Shown piece by piece: positions 1 through 8,227 of a stretch of DNA of 21,496 nt. How positions within the stretch are numbered: position 1 is the stretch's first letter; each line of letters begins with the position of its first letter. Below the pieces are notes generated by a model. It was not told the origin of the DNA and ran no database searches. It saw nothing but the letters and a program-made list of their open reading frames with translations. The DNA is from an uncultured Oscillospiraceae bacterium (lineage in GTDB: Bacteria > Bacillota > Clostridia > Oscillospirales > Oscillospiraceae). The stretch is from assembly GCA_934655935.1 (NCBI GenBank), contig CAKUHJ010000018.1, forward strand, positions 1-21,496. The letters are read 5' to 3'. The position numbers and the translations under genes are program-made.

Positions 1-5
1 AGTGT

Positions 6-28
6 GAAGGGGGCAAAAAGCCCCCTTC
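6..28. repeat. perfect inverted repeat, terminator-like
   Basis: A perfect 9-bp stem (GAAGGGGGC at 6-14 with GCCCCCTTC at 20-28) encloses an A5 loop, which reads T5 on the minus strand. It is the last of four palindromes downstream of the lipoprotein gene on its transcription strand. No U-tract follows the stem on either strand, so it is only terminator-like. It may instead serve a neighbouring gene beyond the window edge. Confidence 0.5.
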
Positions 29-41
29 GCGTTCAATCAAG

Positions 42-76
42 CGGTTTTCTGAACTTTTTTGAAGTTCAGAAAACCG
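42..76. repeat. perfect 15-bp inverted repeat
   Basis: The 15 bases at 42-56 are the exact reverse complement of 62-76, separated by a 5-nt spacer. The stem core is TTTTCTGAACTT. This is a long, AT-rich palindrome, unlike the GC-rich hairpins elsewhere in the window, and no U-tract follows it. It may be a transcript-end structure or one unit of a dispersed intergenic palindromic repeat. The sequence alone does not decide which. Confidence 0.55.
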
Positions 77-79
77 GAC

Positions 80-113
80 TCAGCGGGGCGAAAAGACTTT
101 TTCGACACGCTGA
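80..113. repeat. interrupted hairpin
   Basis: TCAGCG (80-85) pairs with CGCTGA (108-113), and an inner CGAAAA (89-94) pairs with TTTTCG (99-104). A symmetric 3x3 internal loop separates the two helices. It sits directly against the next palindrome, sharing base 113, so the two cannot both form fully. This suggests a composite intergenic repeat rather than a single terminator. Confidence 0.45.
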
Positions 114-152
114 ATGCCCCGCGGCCCGGAATGAACCGGGACGCGGGGCATT
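113..152 (-). terminator. hairpin after the last gene, possible terminator
   Basis: AATGCCCCGC (113-122) pairs perfectly with GCGGGGCATT (143-152), and an inner CCCGG/CCGGG (125-129/136-140) extends the fold. It lies 17 nt after the stop codon of the toroid lipoprotein gene on the minus strand. That is the expected place for an operon-end hairpin, and also the same distance seen after the SLH-cohesin gene. There is no clear U-tract, so the terminator role is inferred from position and stem strength. Confidence 0.4.
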
Positions 153-169
153 CGCTTCCGTTCAGGCGC

Positions 170-1114
170 TCAGGACGTCATCGTATACAAAGACGACTCA
201 CCTCTCTGCGCGCGCTGCATGGCGGCCAGCGCGTACATTGCCTGCTCCGTCGCCATAAGGTTTGAGCCGTCCTGCAGGGTATGGCAGAAGCTTCCATCCT
301 CACATGCAAAGCGCAGCAGCGCGTCGCTGAGCGTTCCGCCCGGCTTGACAAAACGCGCATCGTCCAGCGCAATGCCGTTTTCACACAGCGCAACAAGCAC
401 CTGGCTTACGCTTTCGCTGTTCTCGTCTCCATAGCTCCGGAAGCCGCCGTTCGGAAGCTGCTCGTCGGACAGGTACGCAAGACCCTTGTCAATCGCCTCC
501 CGGACGCCGGGCGTGTCCCGATACTTCGCCAGAGCCTGAAGCGCCATTGCCGTCAGGTCCACGTCGCTTGCAGCCTTTGTCAGCGCCCAGGCGCCGTTCT
601 GGCCCTGCGCGTCCAGCAGATACTGCACATACAGCTGCCTAGTCGCCTGGGTGCCCGTCTTCGTCTGCGGGATATCATAGCCGCCGGAATCCAGCGCGAT
701 AAGCGCCCAGATCGGCCCGTTGACGCCCTGCGCGCAGGTCTGATCAAAGTCGGCGAGCGGAAGCGTAAGGTCATACCCCTCCACGCTTCTCGGATTGCGT
801 CCGATTGCCGTCAGCGCGAGAACGACACGGCTGTATTCCGTGTTTTTCCGCGTATCAAGGACGCCGTTCCCGGCCCGGACCACGCCGCACAGGCGCTCGT
901 AGTAGCCCTCGAACCAGCCGTCCGGGACCTTTGCGTCCGCGCGCGCCAGCCCCATCACGCTCCATTCGCCGCCGACCGTCCCGTTCTGCGGCTCTGTCAC
1001 GGTGTTTACAAGATAAGCCGCTGTTTTTTCAAGCTGTGATTTCTCCGCCGCGCCGCAGGCGCTCAGAAGGAGCGCCAGCGCGAGCAGAAGCCCCATCGCT
1101 TTTCTGATTCTCAT
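170..1114 (-). CDS. lipoprotein with alpha/alpha-toroid (terpenoid cyclase/prenyltransferase-like) fold
   Basis: This 314-residue protein begins with a lipoprotein signal; the lipobox LSAC places the lipidated Cys at residue 20, so it should be anchored outside the membrane. Residues about 50-300 form helical repeats of the squalene-cyclase/prenyltransferase type. Visible units are PIWALIALDSGGYDIP (134-149), QNGAWALTKAASDVDLTAMALQALA (172-196, central part), PNGGFRSYGDENSESVSQVLVAL (221-243, central part) and a last one ending near MATEQAMYALAAM. No GCGEQ thioester and no DxDD cyclase motif are seen, so it is probably a binding barrel and not an enzyme. The same fold forms the N-terminal half of eukaryotic cobalamin carriers, and the partner DUF4430 half is encoded in the same gene block. 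The start is an ATG preceded by GGGAGG, 13 bp after the dockerin-propeller gene, so it is probably its co-transcribed last gene. Family is fairly sure; ligand unknown. Confidence 0.8.
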   Translation of the reverse strand: MRIRKAMGLLLALALLLSACGAAEKSQLEKTAAYLVNTVTEPQNGTVGGEWSVMGLARADAKVPDGWFEGYYERLCGVVRAGNGVLDTRKNTEYSRVVLALTAIGRNPRSVEGYDLTLPLADFDQTCAQGVNGPIWALIALDSGGYDIPQTKTGTQATRQLYVQYLLDAQGQNGAWALTKAASDVDLTAMALQALAKYRDTPGVREAIDKGLAYLSDEQLPNGGFRSYGDENSESVSQVLVALCENGIALDDARFVKPGGTLSDALLRFACEDGSFCHTLQDGSNLMATEQAMYALAAMQRAQRGESSLYTMTS

Positions 1115-1120
1115 TACCGG

Positions 1121-1126
1121 CCTCCC
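1121..1126 (-). promoter_or_regulatory. ribosome binding site of toroid lipoprotein gene
   Basis: GGGAGG on the minus strand lies seven bases before the ATG at 1114, entirely within the 13-bp gap after the upstream stop codon. It supports this start and translation from a shared transcript. Confidence 0.7.
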
Positions 1127-1127
1127 G

Positions 1128-4100
1128 TTATTTCTCCGCGGGGAAGCTCTTCAGCTTTCCGTTATAATAAGCGTAGATCAGGGCGGCGTCAAGATTGTTG
1201 ACCTCACCGTTGCCGTTCACATCCGCAGCCTTTTTCTGCGCATCGCTCAGTTCAAGCTTGCCATTGTACTTGGCATAGACCATGGCCGCGTCAAGATTAT
1301 TGACCTCGCCGTCGCCGTTCACATCGCCGGGCAGCACGCGGGCCTCGCCCGTAATCTGAAGCGCAATGCTCACGTGGGGCTTCAGCGTCGTCACGCCTGC
1401 TTCGGAGGTACCGTCGTCGCCGTTTTCATTGTGGTACATGACGTACGGGAAGGTAATGGTAAACTCCGCGTCCTCCGCCGTGAGCGGCTCTGTCTGATAC
1501 GTCACGTATTTTGTGACATCGCGCGAGGCGCCGTTTGCATAGTGCGCAATCACCGTCATGCCGGTGGGGTCGAAAACATCGCCTGCAGCATATGTTGTCT
1601 TTTGGGGCATGGACGTCACCTCGAGCGTGATGTTGCTGCCAAAGGCCATCAGGCGGGCAGAGTCGTTCTTGAAGTAAATCGTTCCGTACTCGTCCACAAT
1701 CGGACTGCAGATGGCATATTCCGCCAGCTTCCCCGTGGGCGTGAACAGCGCATAGGGCGTGTCGTAAACCGTGGTGCTTCCCTTGTCGGTGTAGCGCTCC
1801 TTCGTCACAAACTGCGGGGCGGTCTGTCCGGCGCTGTCCTTGAGCACGCGGAGCTTGCCGGGCGTAGCGTTGTCAAAGAAATAAACATAGACGCTTCCGG
1901 TTTGCTCATAGGCCGTGGTGAGAAGGCCGCTCGTCTGCGGGTAGCCCTGGGTTCTGACCTTGTAGGCAATCGACCAGTCCTTCAGATCAATGACCGTCAG
2001 ATTGTGCCCCGAATAGGCGACAAACTGCCCGGTGCCGGAGACTCCGATATAGGCGCGTTTCTTGTAAATCACAGGCGCGCTGGTGCTCATTGCGGGGTTG
2101 TTTTCCAGCTCCGCATAATTGCTCAGCTTCAGGCCCTCAACCTTGGATATCTTCCACAGGCCGCTCTCGTCCTGCGCAATATATGCGCGATAGAAATAGC
2201 CGCCCTTCGTTGTGAAATAATAAGCGCCGGTTTCCTCGTCATAGCAGATTGTGCTGCGCACATCGGCCATCAGATCGTGGCGGCTGTCCAGCACACGCCC
2301 GGTCTTCCGGTCAAACAGCAGCAGCGCGCCGGTCTCGTTCGGCTTTGTGCCGTCCGTATAGCTCGTCTGGCCGTCGTCCGCGCCTACAAGCAGGAAGTCC
2401 TTGCAGACATACGCGCCTGCCCAGTAAAAGCCTCCGCGGTGCGTATACGTCCAGGTCGGCAGCTTGCTTTCAAGCGTCTGCGCAGGATTCTCGTCCGTCA
2501 CGGACAGGCATACGAAGTTCGCCTCGGACGTCTCGCCCTGCCAGAAGCCGGTATAGAGATAGCCGTCGTAAACCGTCAGGGGGCAGTTCGGCTGACCGCC
2601 CTTTTCATCGCGGTAAACCCAGAGCGAGTTCAGCGTGTCTGCGTCAAAGGCCTGTATCCGGCCGCCGGACAGGCCGACAAAGACCATTCCATCATAGTAG
2701 GCCGCGTTATTGATTGCGAAGCTCGACGCCTCGCACATCTCTGCCCGCGCAAGAATCTTGCCGGAGACGGTATCGACGCGGTAAATCGTCTTTTCCGCAT
2801 AGACGATCAGATCGCCGTCCACAAGAATCGGGCAGCCGGTTGCTTTTCCGGAATAGCCATCGCCAAGCTTTGTGGCCCAGAAAAGCGTGCTGTCGCCGGC
2901 GCTGATCGGCGTTTTGACAGAAGTGACGCCGTTGTTGGTGTAATTTGTTCCGCCGGGAACGAGCGCATCCTTTTCCGCATCATAGCGGAAGCTCGTGCCG
3001 CGGAAGTCCGCCCATTCCGCCTCCATCCTGTGGTCGATGGCCGTGTTTTCCTGCGCAGGGTCCAGGGAGAGCTTCAGAAGCGCGGACAGTGCTCCTGTAT
3101 CGTCTGCGGAAACCTCTGCGGTAACGCCGTCCGAGCGTGTCAGAACCGTCTGGCCGTCCTTGTCGTCGTCGATGCAGAGGCTTCCCTTCAGCCCGACAAA
3201 GCCGGGCGCCGTGAGAATGTATCCATAGTCAAAGCCCTTTGAAAGGCTCCAGCTGTCATTCTCATCCGGCCAGAGCCGCTCGCCGGTTGCCGCGTCCCAC
3301 AGTACCAGAAGCGCATCCTGCGTCGGAATTTCCGTCCGGAGTGTAACGGGCGGAACCTTGCGCACCGTCAGGACAATGTCCGTCTGCGCTTCCGGAGCCT
3401 GCGTGCTGCGCACGCCCACGGTCACAGTCTCCGTTTCCTCCGTCCCGTTCAGCGGAACGCTTGCGCTGCCATTCTCGCACGGCTCGCCGTTGACCAGCAG
3501 GTAATAGCCCGCGTCCGCAGCGCCGAAGGGCGTCGGCACGCTGCTTCTGAGCTTTGCCGCAAGCTCCATGGACGCCGCGCCCATCGGAACCGTCACCGCG
3601 TACTGCGCGGTGTCCGGGGTGTAGGCCGGCTCCAGAAGAAGCGACGCGCCGGAATACCTTGCCTCAAGGCTCTCCAGGGTCAGCGTGCGCTCAATCTGCA
3701 CGATATAGTCCTGGTAGTAGGTCACGCCGTCCTCGACCAGCGAGGCGCGGATCGTAATCTCATTTCCCAGCGCGTTCGACTGCACCGCGTCCGCCAGCTT
3801 CTTTGCGCCGGAGCCAAGCGTTACCTTCGCCTCCGTGCCGTTTGAGGAGGCGTAGCTTGTGATTTTGTGATAAAATGCGCTGAGGCTGACGTCGGAGACG
3901 CTTGCCGTCGCGCCGGCAGCCAGAGAGGACTTCCGGTCCTGCATGTGCAGCGTGTAGCGGTGATTCTCCGGTGAAAAAGCCTGGTCGAGGGCAAGGGCCG
4001 GGTCCAGCTGCAGGGTCTCGCCGAAGGCCAGAGTCTTGAGCCAGTCCTGCGTTTTCACGCTGACTGTGACGGTGCCGTTTGCGCTTTCCTCCAGCGTAAA

Positions 4101-5771
4101 GGTATTTGTCACATGATAAAATTCATTCTGAGTCGCCACATAGGTATACGTTTCGCCGGGCACCAGCGTGAAGCGGTAGGCATAGAAGCCGCTCGTCTGG
4201 CGCTCCTTGACCGAAAGCATCTCCTCGCCGTTGAGGTTGTAGACGCTGACGTCCACGTCCTTTCCCGTCGTGTTGAAGGTGATGCTCTTTCCTGCCGCCT
4301 GCCGGAATGTCAGGGTATAGGAGCCGGTATAGCCGTTTTTGGAAAGCCCGATCGTAAGCTCCGTTCCGTCCTGAACCGCAATCGGCTCCAGGTCTGCCAG
4401 AGGCGTTCCGTTCACCGTGACGGCATAATCCTTCCCGAAGGCCTCCGGCGCAAGCCTGAGCGTTTTGACCGTCGAGAGAATCCGGTATGTATACGCGCGC
4501 TTATGCGGCGCAAATACCTCCGTCGAGCCCTGCCCGACGCCGTCCTGGTCAAACACGCGCAGGCCGGAGAGCGTAAGCGCGCGGTCCAGATAAAGCGTGT
4601 ACTCCTGCGAGCACACATAGCCGTTTTCATCCGTCCGGGAAACACGGTACAGAACCTCGCTCCCCTCCGCCCCGGTGCTCAGAACGCCGGAAACGCTGGA
4701 ATACCTGGACTCCCAGGCTCTTTTGGAGCTGTTGGGGTTTGTTTCGGGATTGACAACCGTGCCGTCCGTGCGGGTATAAAGGGCATACAGCTTCGGCGCC
4801 TGCGCTTCCTCCGGGAAAAGCTCCTTGTTGTAGGAAGCAAGCAGATAATAGGCGCCCGTTGCATAATCGTCCGGCACCAGAACCCGCATGGTGTGCGCAC
4901 CAAATTCAACCGCAAGCTCGGACTCCTCGAAGCTCGCTCCCTGATTCAGGGAAATCCGCGCACCCTCTTTCATCCACTCTCCGCTTGGCAGCTGGGCGCT
5001 GACGGTCTGCGCCCCGCTGACATGAATCTCGCCGTCAATCCGGTTGAAGCCCTGCACCACGCTGAAGCTGTAGTCGCCCGCGACCAGGCGCAGCATGCCG
5101 TCGCCGTCCTCGTCCGTATAGCGCCTGCCGTAGTCGTTGACCGCCGTAATTTCAATATCCGGATAGCGCGCCGCCGTATAGGCGTCCGTCCCGTCCGTAA
5201 AGAGGATTTCGAAGGAATCCCCCTCCTGCGCGCGCTTGTAGCGCTCGATTGCATCCGAAAGCGCCTGCGCGAGTTTTTCTGCGCGCGCATCGTCCGCGCG
5301 GGCAAAGCCGGAAAGCGCATCGTCGTACGCGCTCTTCGCAGCCGCGCGGACGTCCTCCGCCTCCTCCGCGTAATCTGCCATTTCGGAAATCAGCAGCTGC
5401 CGCGCCGCGCTGAGAAAGCTCTCCTGCTCCGAGAAGCTGAAGAAGCGGATTTCAGCCGCCAGCCTGTCCATATCATGCCCGCCGTTTTCATCACTGCGGA
5501 CATAGTTGCCGACCACGCCGTCGATCGCCGAAACCATGTCATCCTCAATCCCGGTAAAGCTGTGCCCGCTGGCCGTAAGGGCCTCGAGGATCGTCGCGCC
5601 GGGCGCATAGCTGATTTTTTCCGGGGCAACCACCGTCTTCTGGTCCGTGCTGGCGCTGAAATAGAACCAGCCGTCCGGATTCTCTGCGGCCAGCGCCGCC
5701 GGGATGAGCGCGAGCAGCAGCGCAAGGCTCAGTACGCACGCAAAAAAGCGGCTTCCTACGATTTTTTTCAC
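1128..5771 (-). CDS. giant secreted dockerin protein with cadherin-like domains and PQQ-like beta-propeller
   Basis: The protein has 1547 residues, with a signal peptide at 1-29 (cleavage after ALA). A short stretch at about 31-95 with ATILEALTASGH and SAIDGVVGNYV resembles a degenerate DUF4430 domain. A charged helical segment (about 110-185, FIVAR-like) and a beta domain at 190-260 follow. Cadherin-like beta-sandwiches lie near 398-490, 575-695 and 697-805. Residues about 940-1380 repeat blades of the PQQ-like propeller type, with cues such as GGRIQAFDADTLNSLWVY and LLFDRKTGRVLDSRHD. Residues 1382-1475 form a Big_3-like Ig domain. A type I dockerin (1481-1547) has two F-hands, DVNGDGEVNNLD and DVNGNGEVNNLD. 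The role is probably as a ligand-binding or adhesive client of the cohesins encoded upstream; no catalytic domain is recognised. The start is GTG, preceded by an in-frame ATG-TAA. It lies 27 bp after the transglutaminase-like gene and 13 bp before the lipoprotein gene. Confidence 0.85.
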   Translation of the reverse strand: MKKIVGSRFFACVLSLALLLALIPAALAAENPDGWFYFSASTDQKTVVAPEKISYAPGATILEALTASGHSFTGIEDDMVSAIDGVVGNYVRSDENGGHDMDRLAAEIRFFSFSEQESFLSAARQLLISEMADYAEEAEDVRAAAKSAYDDALSGFARADDARAEKLAQALSDAIERYKRAQEGDSFEILFTDGTDAYTAARYPDIEITAVNDYGRRYTDEDGDGMLRLVAGDYSFSVVQGFNRIDGEIHVSGAQTVSAQLPSGEWMKEGARISLNQGASFEESELAVEFGAHTMRVLVPDDYATGAYYLLASYNKELFPEEAQAPKLYALYTRTDGTVVNPETNPNSSKRAWESRYSSVSGVLSTGAEGSEVLYRVSRTDENGYVCSQEYTLYLDRALTLSGLRVFDQDGVGQGSTEVFAPHKRAYTYRILSTVKTLRLAPEAFGKDYAVTVNGTPLADLEPIAVQDGTELTIGLSKNGYTGSYTLTFRQAAGKSITFNTTGKDVDVSVYNLNGEEMLSVKERQTSGFYAYRFTLVPGETYTYVATQNEFYHVTNTFTLEESANGTVTVSVKTQDWLKTLAFGETLQLDPALALDQAFSPENHRYTLHMQDRKSSLAAGATASVSDVSLSAFYHKITSYASSNGTEAKVTLGSGAKKLADAVQSNALGNEITIRASLVEDGVTYYQDYIVQIERTLTLESLEARYSGASLLLEPAYTPDTAQYAVTVPMGAASMELAAKLRSSVPTPFGAADAGYYLLVNGEPCENGSASVPLNGTEETETVTVGVRSTQAPEAQTDIVLTVRKVPPVTLRTEIPTQDALLVLWDAATGERLWPDENDSWSLSKGFDYGYILTAPGFVGLKGSLCIDDDKDGQTVLTRSDGVTAEVSADDTGALSALLKLSLDPAQENTAIDHRMEAEWADFRGTSFRYDAEKDALVPGGTNYTNNGVTSVKTPISAGDSTLFWATKLGDGYSGKATGCPILVDGDLIVYAEKTIYRVDTVSGKILARAEMCEASSFAINNAAYYDGMVFVGLSGGRIQAFDADTLNSLWVYRDEKGGQPNCPLTVYDGYLYTGFWQGETSEANFVCLSVTDENPAQTLESKLPTWTYTHRGGFYWAGAYVCKDFLLVGADDGQTSYTDGTKPNETGALLLFDRKTGRVLDSRHDLMADVRSTICYDEETGAYYFTTKGGYFYRAYIAQDESGLWKISKVEGLKLSNYAELENNPAMSTSAPVIYKKRAYIGVSGTGQFVAYSGHNLTVIDLKDWSIAYKVRTQGYPQTSGLLTTAYEQTGSVYVYFFDNATPGKLRVLKDSAGQTAPQFVTKERYTDKGSTTVYDTPYALFTPTGKLAEYAICSPIVDEYGTIYFKNDSARLMAFGSNITLEVTSMPQKTTYAAGDVFDPTGMTVIAHYANGASRDVTKYVTYQTEPLTAEDAEFTITFPYVMYHNENGDDGTSEAGVTTLKPHVSIALQITGEARVLPGDVNGDGEVNNLDAAMVYAKYNGKLELSDAQKKAADVNGNGEVNNLDAALIYAYYNGKLKSFPAEK

Positions 5772-5777
5772 TTACAT
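5769..5777 (-). promoter_or_regulatory. start-stop (ATG-TAA) directly before GTG start
   Basis: On the minus strand the bases read AAGGGCGGA, ATG, TAA, GTG. The in-frame ATG is closed at once by TAA, and the real coding frame opens at the next codon, GTG, which encodes MKKIVG of a clear signal peptide. The purine-rich site stands about 7 nt from GTG but only 1-2 nt from the ATG, so GTG is the likely start. A role of the start-stop in translation is speculative. Confidence 0.5.
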
Positions 5778-5798
5778 TCCGCCCTTTCTGTCATCGGT

Positions 5799-8213
5799 TT
5801 AATAAAGGCATTCAATCCATTTCAGACGCAGCCGCTTCATTGGCTTCGTCCGCTGCTTGAGAAGCTGCGTCGTCTGCTCGCAGAACTGCGCCATTTCGTC
5901 TTGCTGCCGGCCTGTCATTTCATGGCTTGAAAACAGCGCCTCGCGGTTTAAAAGCGCCATGCGCATAAATTCCTCGCCGTAGTCCTGGCCAAGCTGCTGC
6001 GACGCCTGCGGGCCCAACTTCAGAATGCTCCCGCAGCCGCGGTCCAGCCCCAGCTTTTTCAGAAGCCGCTCGCAGTGCGCAAAGCGCCAGCAGATGGCGT
6101 CCGACACATTCTCATCCTCAAACTGCGCTGTGCGCTGCCGGAGGACGCGTCTGCGGCGAAGCACCAGCAGCAGCACCAGCGCCGCAAGCAGCGTCAGCAG
6201 CAGGCCCAGCGCCAGCAGCACCGCGCGGCGCAGCTGCGTACGCGGCGTGTTCGCGTTCTGCGGCGAATCGCCGTCCTGCTCGTCGTCCTTCGCGTTCTGC
6301 TCCGGCTCCGGGTCATATTCCGCGCCGTTTTTGATGAACGCGCCCTTTCCCTCTCCTGCCTCGGTTCCGACGCTGGATGCGGCGTCCTGGCGCTCAGAAA
6401 TGGCGGCGCCAAGCCTTCCTGCCTGGGGCGCGGCGCCCAGAAGCTCCGTATAGTTCGGCGTCATCTCCAGCGGGAGCCAGCCGACTCCCTCCTGATAGAC
6501 CTCCACCCAGGCATGGGCGCAGTTGTCTGTGAGCTGCGCGCCGCCCTGCGCCGCCTCCTCGGAAAGCTGCTCTGTTACAATGTAGCCCTCGGCATAGCGC
6601 GCAGGCACGCCGTAATAGCGCAGGGCCAGCACGCCGAGCGTTGCATACTGGAAATCGTAGCCCTTGCCGGCCTCAAGCGTATATTTTACAAAATTCTCTC
6701 CCGCCGGCAGAGGCGAGGTATCCTCCGAATAGCTCAGGCTCTGGTCCAGAAAATCCTGCGCGCACTGCACGGCAAGGTAGGCGTCCATCTCCTGCCCGCC
6801 GGCGCGCGCGGCGGCAATTTCGTCCAGCGCAGGCGCCAGAAGCGCGCGGGTCTGCTCCGGAATATCCAGAAAATGCGCCTCGACAAAGGCGCGGTAGCCG
6901 CTTTCAAGCTCCAGATAGCGCTGCGCCGCAGCGCTGTCCGCTTCGCTCAGGACCTGCACCCAGTCCGCGGTTTTTCCCGAGGCCTGATAAATCACAGAAA
7001 ACGAGGCGGAGCTGTCTTTCCCGCCGTTGGTCAGAATGCTGCCGTCCGTCAGCCGCCGGGCAGGCGTCTGCGCGGCAAAGCTGCCGGAAACGGCGCTGTA
7101 GGGCGCGTAGACATACCGCCGGCAGGCGGCCTGGTTTATGACGCGCACGCCGTTCGTCTCGGGCGTTTCACCAAGGCTCAGGGCCGCCGCGCCCGTCTGC
7201 GTCTGCGGATAGAAGCCTCCGGCATGCAGGACGTAAAGAAGGTCGCCGGACTCTGCAAGCGTCTCATTGGATATGGCCGCCCAGCCGCTGCCGGTAAAGC
7301 TCTGCCCGACAAAGCCGTGCAGATACATCGGCTCCGCCCGGTCCATGGATACGCTAAGCATGGTCCGCCCGCTGCCCGTTTTCCCGCCGAGCGAGGAAAA
7401 GTCCCCCTCCGGCAGGCCGTCCGCGCCGCTTTCGTAGCGCCAGGCGTGAAGCTGCTCCAGCGTGCGGCTGCGAAGCGCGAGAAACGCGCTCCCATCGCGC
7501 AGCCCCGGCAGCATCGCGCAGATTGCAGCTGCAGCAGCCAGCGCAGCCGCCGCGCCCGCAAAGGACAAGGCCGCCAAGCCTGCCGAGCGCCCGCTCTGCC
7601 CGCGCAGCGGAAGCGCCAGCAGCAGCGCCGCGCAGAAGGCACCGATCAGGGCCTCCGCAGGCAGCCGCTCCGGGCGCAGGGCCAGCAGCGCAAGAAGCGT
7701 CAGCCCCGCCCCCAGCAGCGGCGCCGCCGCGCGGCAGGATGCGGCCAGGCCGTCGCTCAGAAGCGCCAGCGCCGCTGCGCACACAACCGAAAACAGGACG
7801 GCGCACGTTCCCTGCTCCTGCGCCGCGGCAAGAACCGTCCTGCCAAGCAGCAGCTCTCCCGTCGCGGCGGTACGCGCGCTGCACCAGGCGTTCCAGCACA
7901 GGCACGCGCCGTCCGTGATTTTTGAGAGAAATACCAGCGTGAACGCCGCCAGCAGCGCAAGCGCGCCCGTCATGGCAAAGCGCGTTCCGCCGAAGCGGCG
8001 GGCGGCGGCCATTGCCAGGCATACCGCCGCGCCCACGCACATGGCCGGAGCCGGGCTTGCCAGCTCCCCCGGCCAGAAGGCATACAGCAGCGGCAGCGCG
8101 CACGCAAAAAAGCCGAGCAGCGACGCCAGCGCCTGCAGCAGCGCCTCCGCCGTCGTACACGGCCCAGGGGCGCCCTTATAAATCCGGAATCCGGAATCTG
8201 ATTTTGCTTTCAA
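5799..8213 (-). CDS. polytopic transglutaminase-like protein (TgpA/DUF3488 type) with substituted catalytic residues
   Basis: The protein has 804 residues. Hydrophobic, Ala/Leu-rich segments between about 25 and 236 form several membrane helices. An extracytoplasmic region follows (about 240-660), then one further helix (662-685), a run of four arginines and a cytoplasmic tail of about 115 residues. This is the TgpA-like layout. The transglutaminase core lies at about 505-590: GKGYDFQYATLGVLALRYYG, GVPARYAEGY, CAHAWVEVY, GVGWLPLEMTP. The family's catalytic Cys in G-x-C-x-x-[YF]-A is Asp520 here. His567 is kept, and the Asp of W-x-x-x-D is Glu583. It therefore probably lacks classic thiol catalysis and may bind peptides or act as a scaffold. 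The start is TTG, supported by AGGGGGA eight bases upstream that overlaps the TAG stop of the DUF58 gene; the gap is 12 bp. MoxR, DUF58 and transglutaminase form a conserved trio. Confidence 0.87.
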   Translation of the reverse strand: MKAKSDSGFRIYKGAPGPCTTAEALLQALASLLGFFACALPLLYAFWPGELASPAPAMCVGAAVCLAMAAARRFGGTRFAMTGALALLAAFTLVFLSKITDGACLCWNAWCSARTAATGELLLGRTVLAAAQEQGTCAVLFSVVCAAALALLSDGLAASCRAAAPLLGAGLTLLALLALRPERLPAEALIGAFCAALLLALPLRGQSGRSAGLAALSFAGAAAALAAAAAICAMLPGLRDGSAFLALRSRTLEQLHAWRYESGADGLPEGDFSSLGGKTGSGRTMLSVSMDRAEPMYLHGFVGQSFTGSGWAAISNETLAESGDLLYVLHAGGFYPQTQTGAAALSLGETPETNGVRVINQAACRRYVYAPYSAVSGSFAAQTPARRLTDGSILTNGGKDSSASFSVIYQASGKTADWVQVLSEADSAAAQRYLELESGYRAFVEAHFLDIPEQTRALLAPALDEIAAARAGGQEMDAYLAVQCAQDFLDQSLSYSEDTSPLPAGENFVKYTLEAGKGYDFQYATLGVLALRYYGVPARYAEGYIVTEQLSEEAAQGGAQLTDNCAHAWVEVYQEGVGWLPLEMTPNYTELLGAAPQAGRLGAAISERQDAASSVGTEAGEGKGAFIKNGAEYDPEPEQNAKDDEQDGDSPQNANTPRTQLRRAVLLALGLLLTLLAALVLLLVLRRRRVLRQRTAQFEDENVSDAICWRFAHCERLLKKLGLDRGCGSILKLGPQASQQLGQDYGEEFMRMALLNREALFSSHEMTGRQQDEMAQFCEQTTQLLKQRTKPMKRLRLKWIECLY

Positions 8214-8220
8214 CCGCAGA

Positions 8221-8227
8221 TCCCCCT
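8221..8227 (-). promoter_or_regulatory. ribosome binding site deciding the TTG start
   Basis: AGGGGGA on the minus strand overlaps the TAG stop of the DUF58 gene and stands eight bases before the TTG at 8213. It indicates that TTG is used and that the two genes are translationally linked. Confidence 0.6.

Noticed and set aside
170..1114. The toroid lipoprotein as an active squalene/terpene cyclase or an alpha-2-macroglobulin-like thioester protein.
   Set aside because: No DxDD acid motif and no GCGEQ thioester motif are visible; it is also shorter than those enzymes and lipid-anchored outside the cell.
1128..1340. Repeated near-identical codon blocks of the dockerin as a CRISPR-like or insertion repeat.
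   Set aside because: The repetition is the normal duplicated F-hand of a type I dockerin and continues the reading frame.
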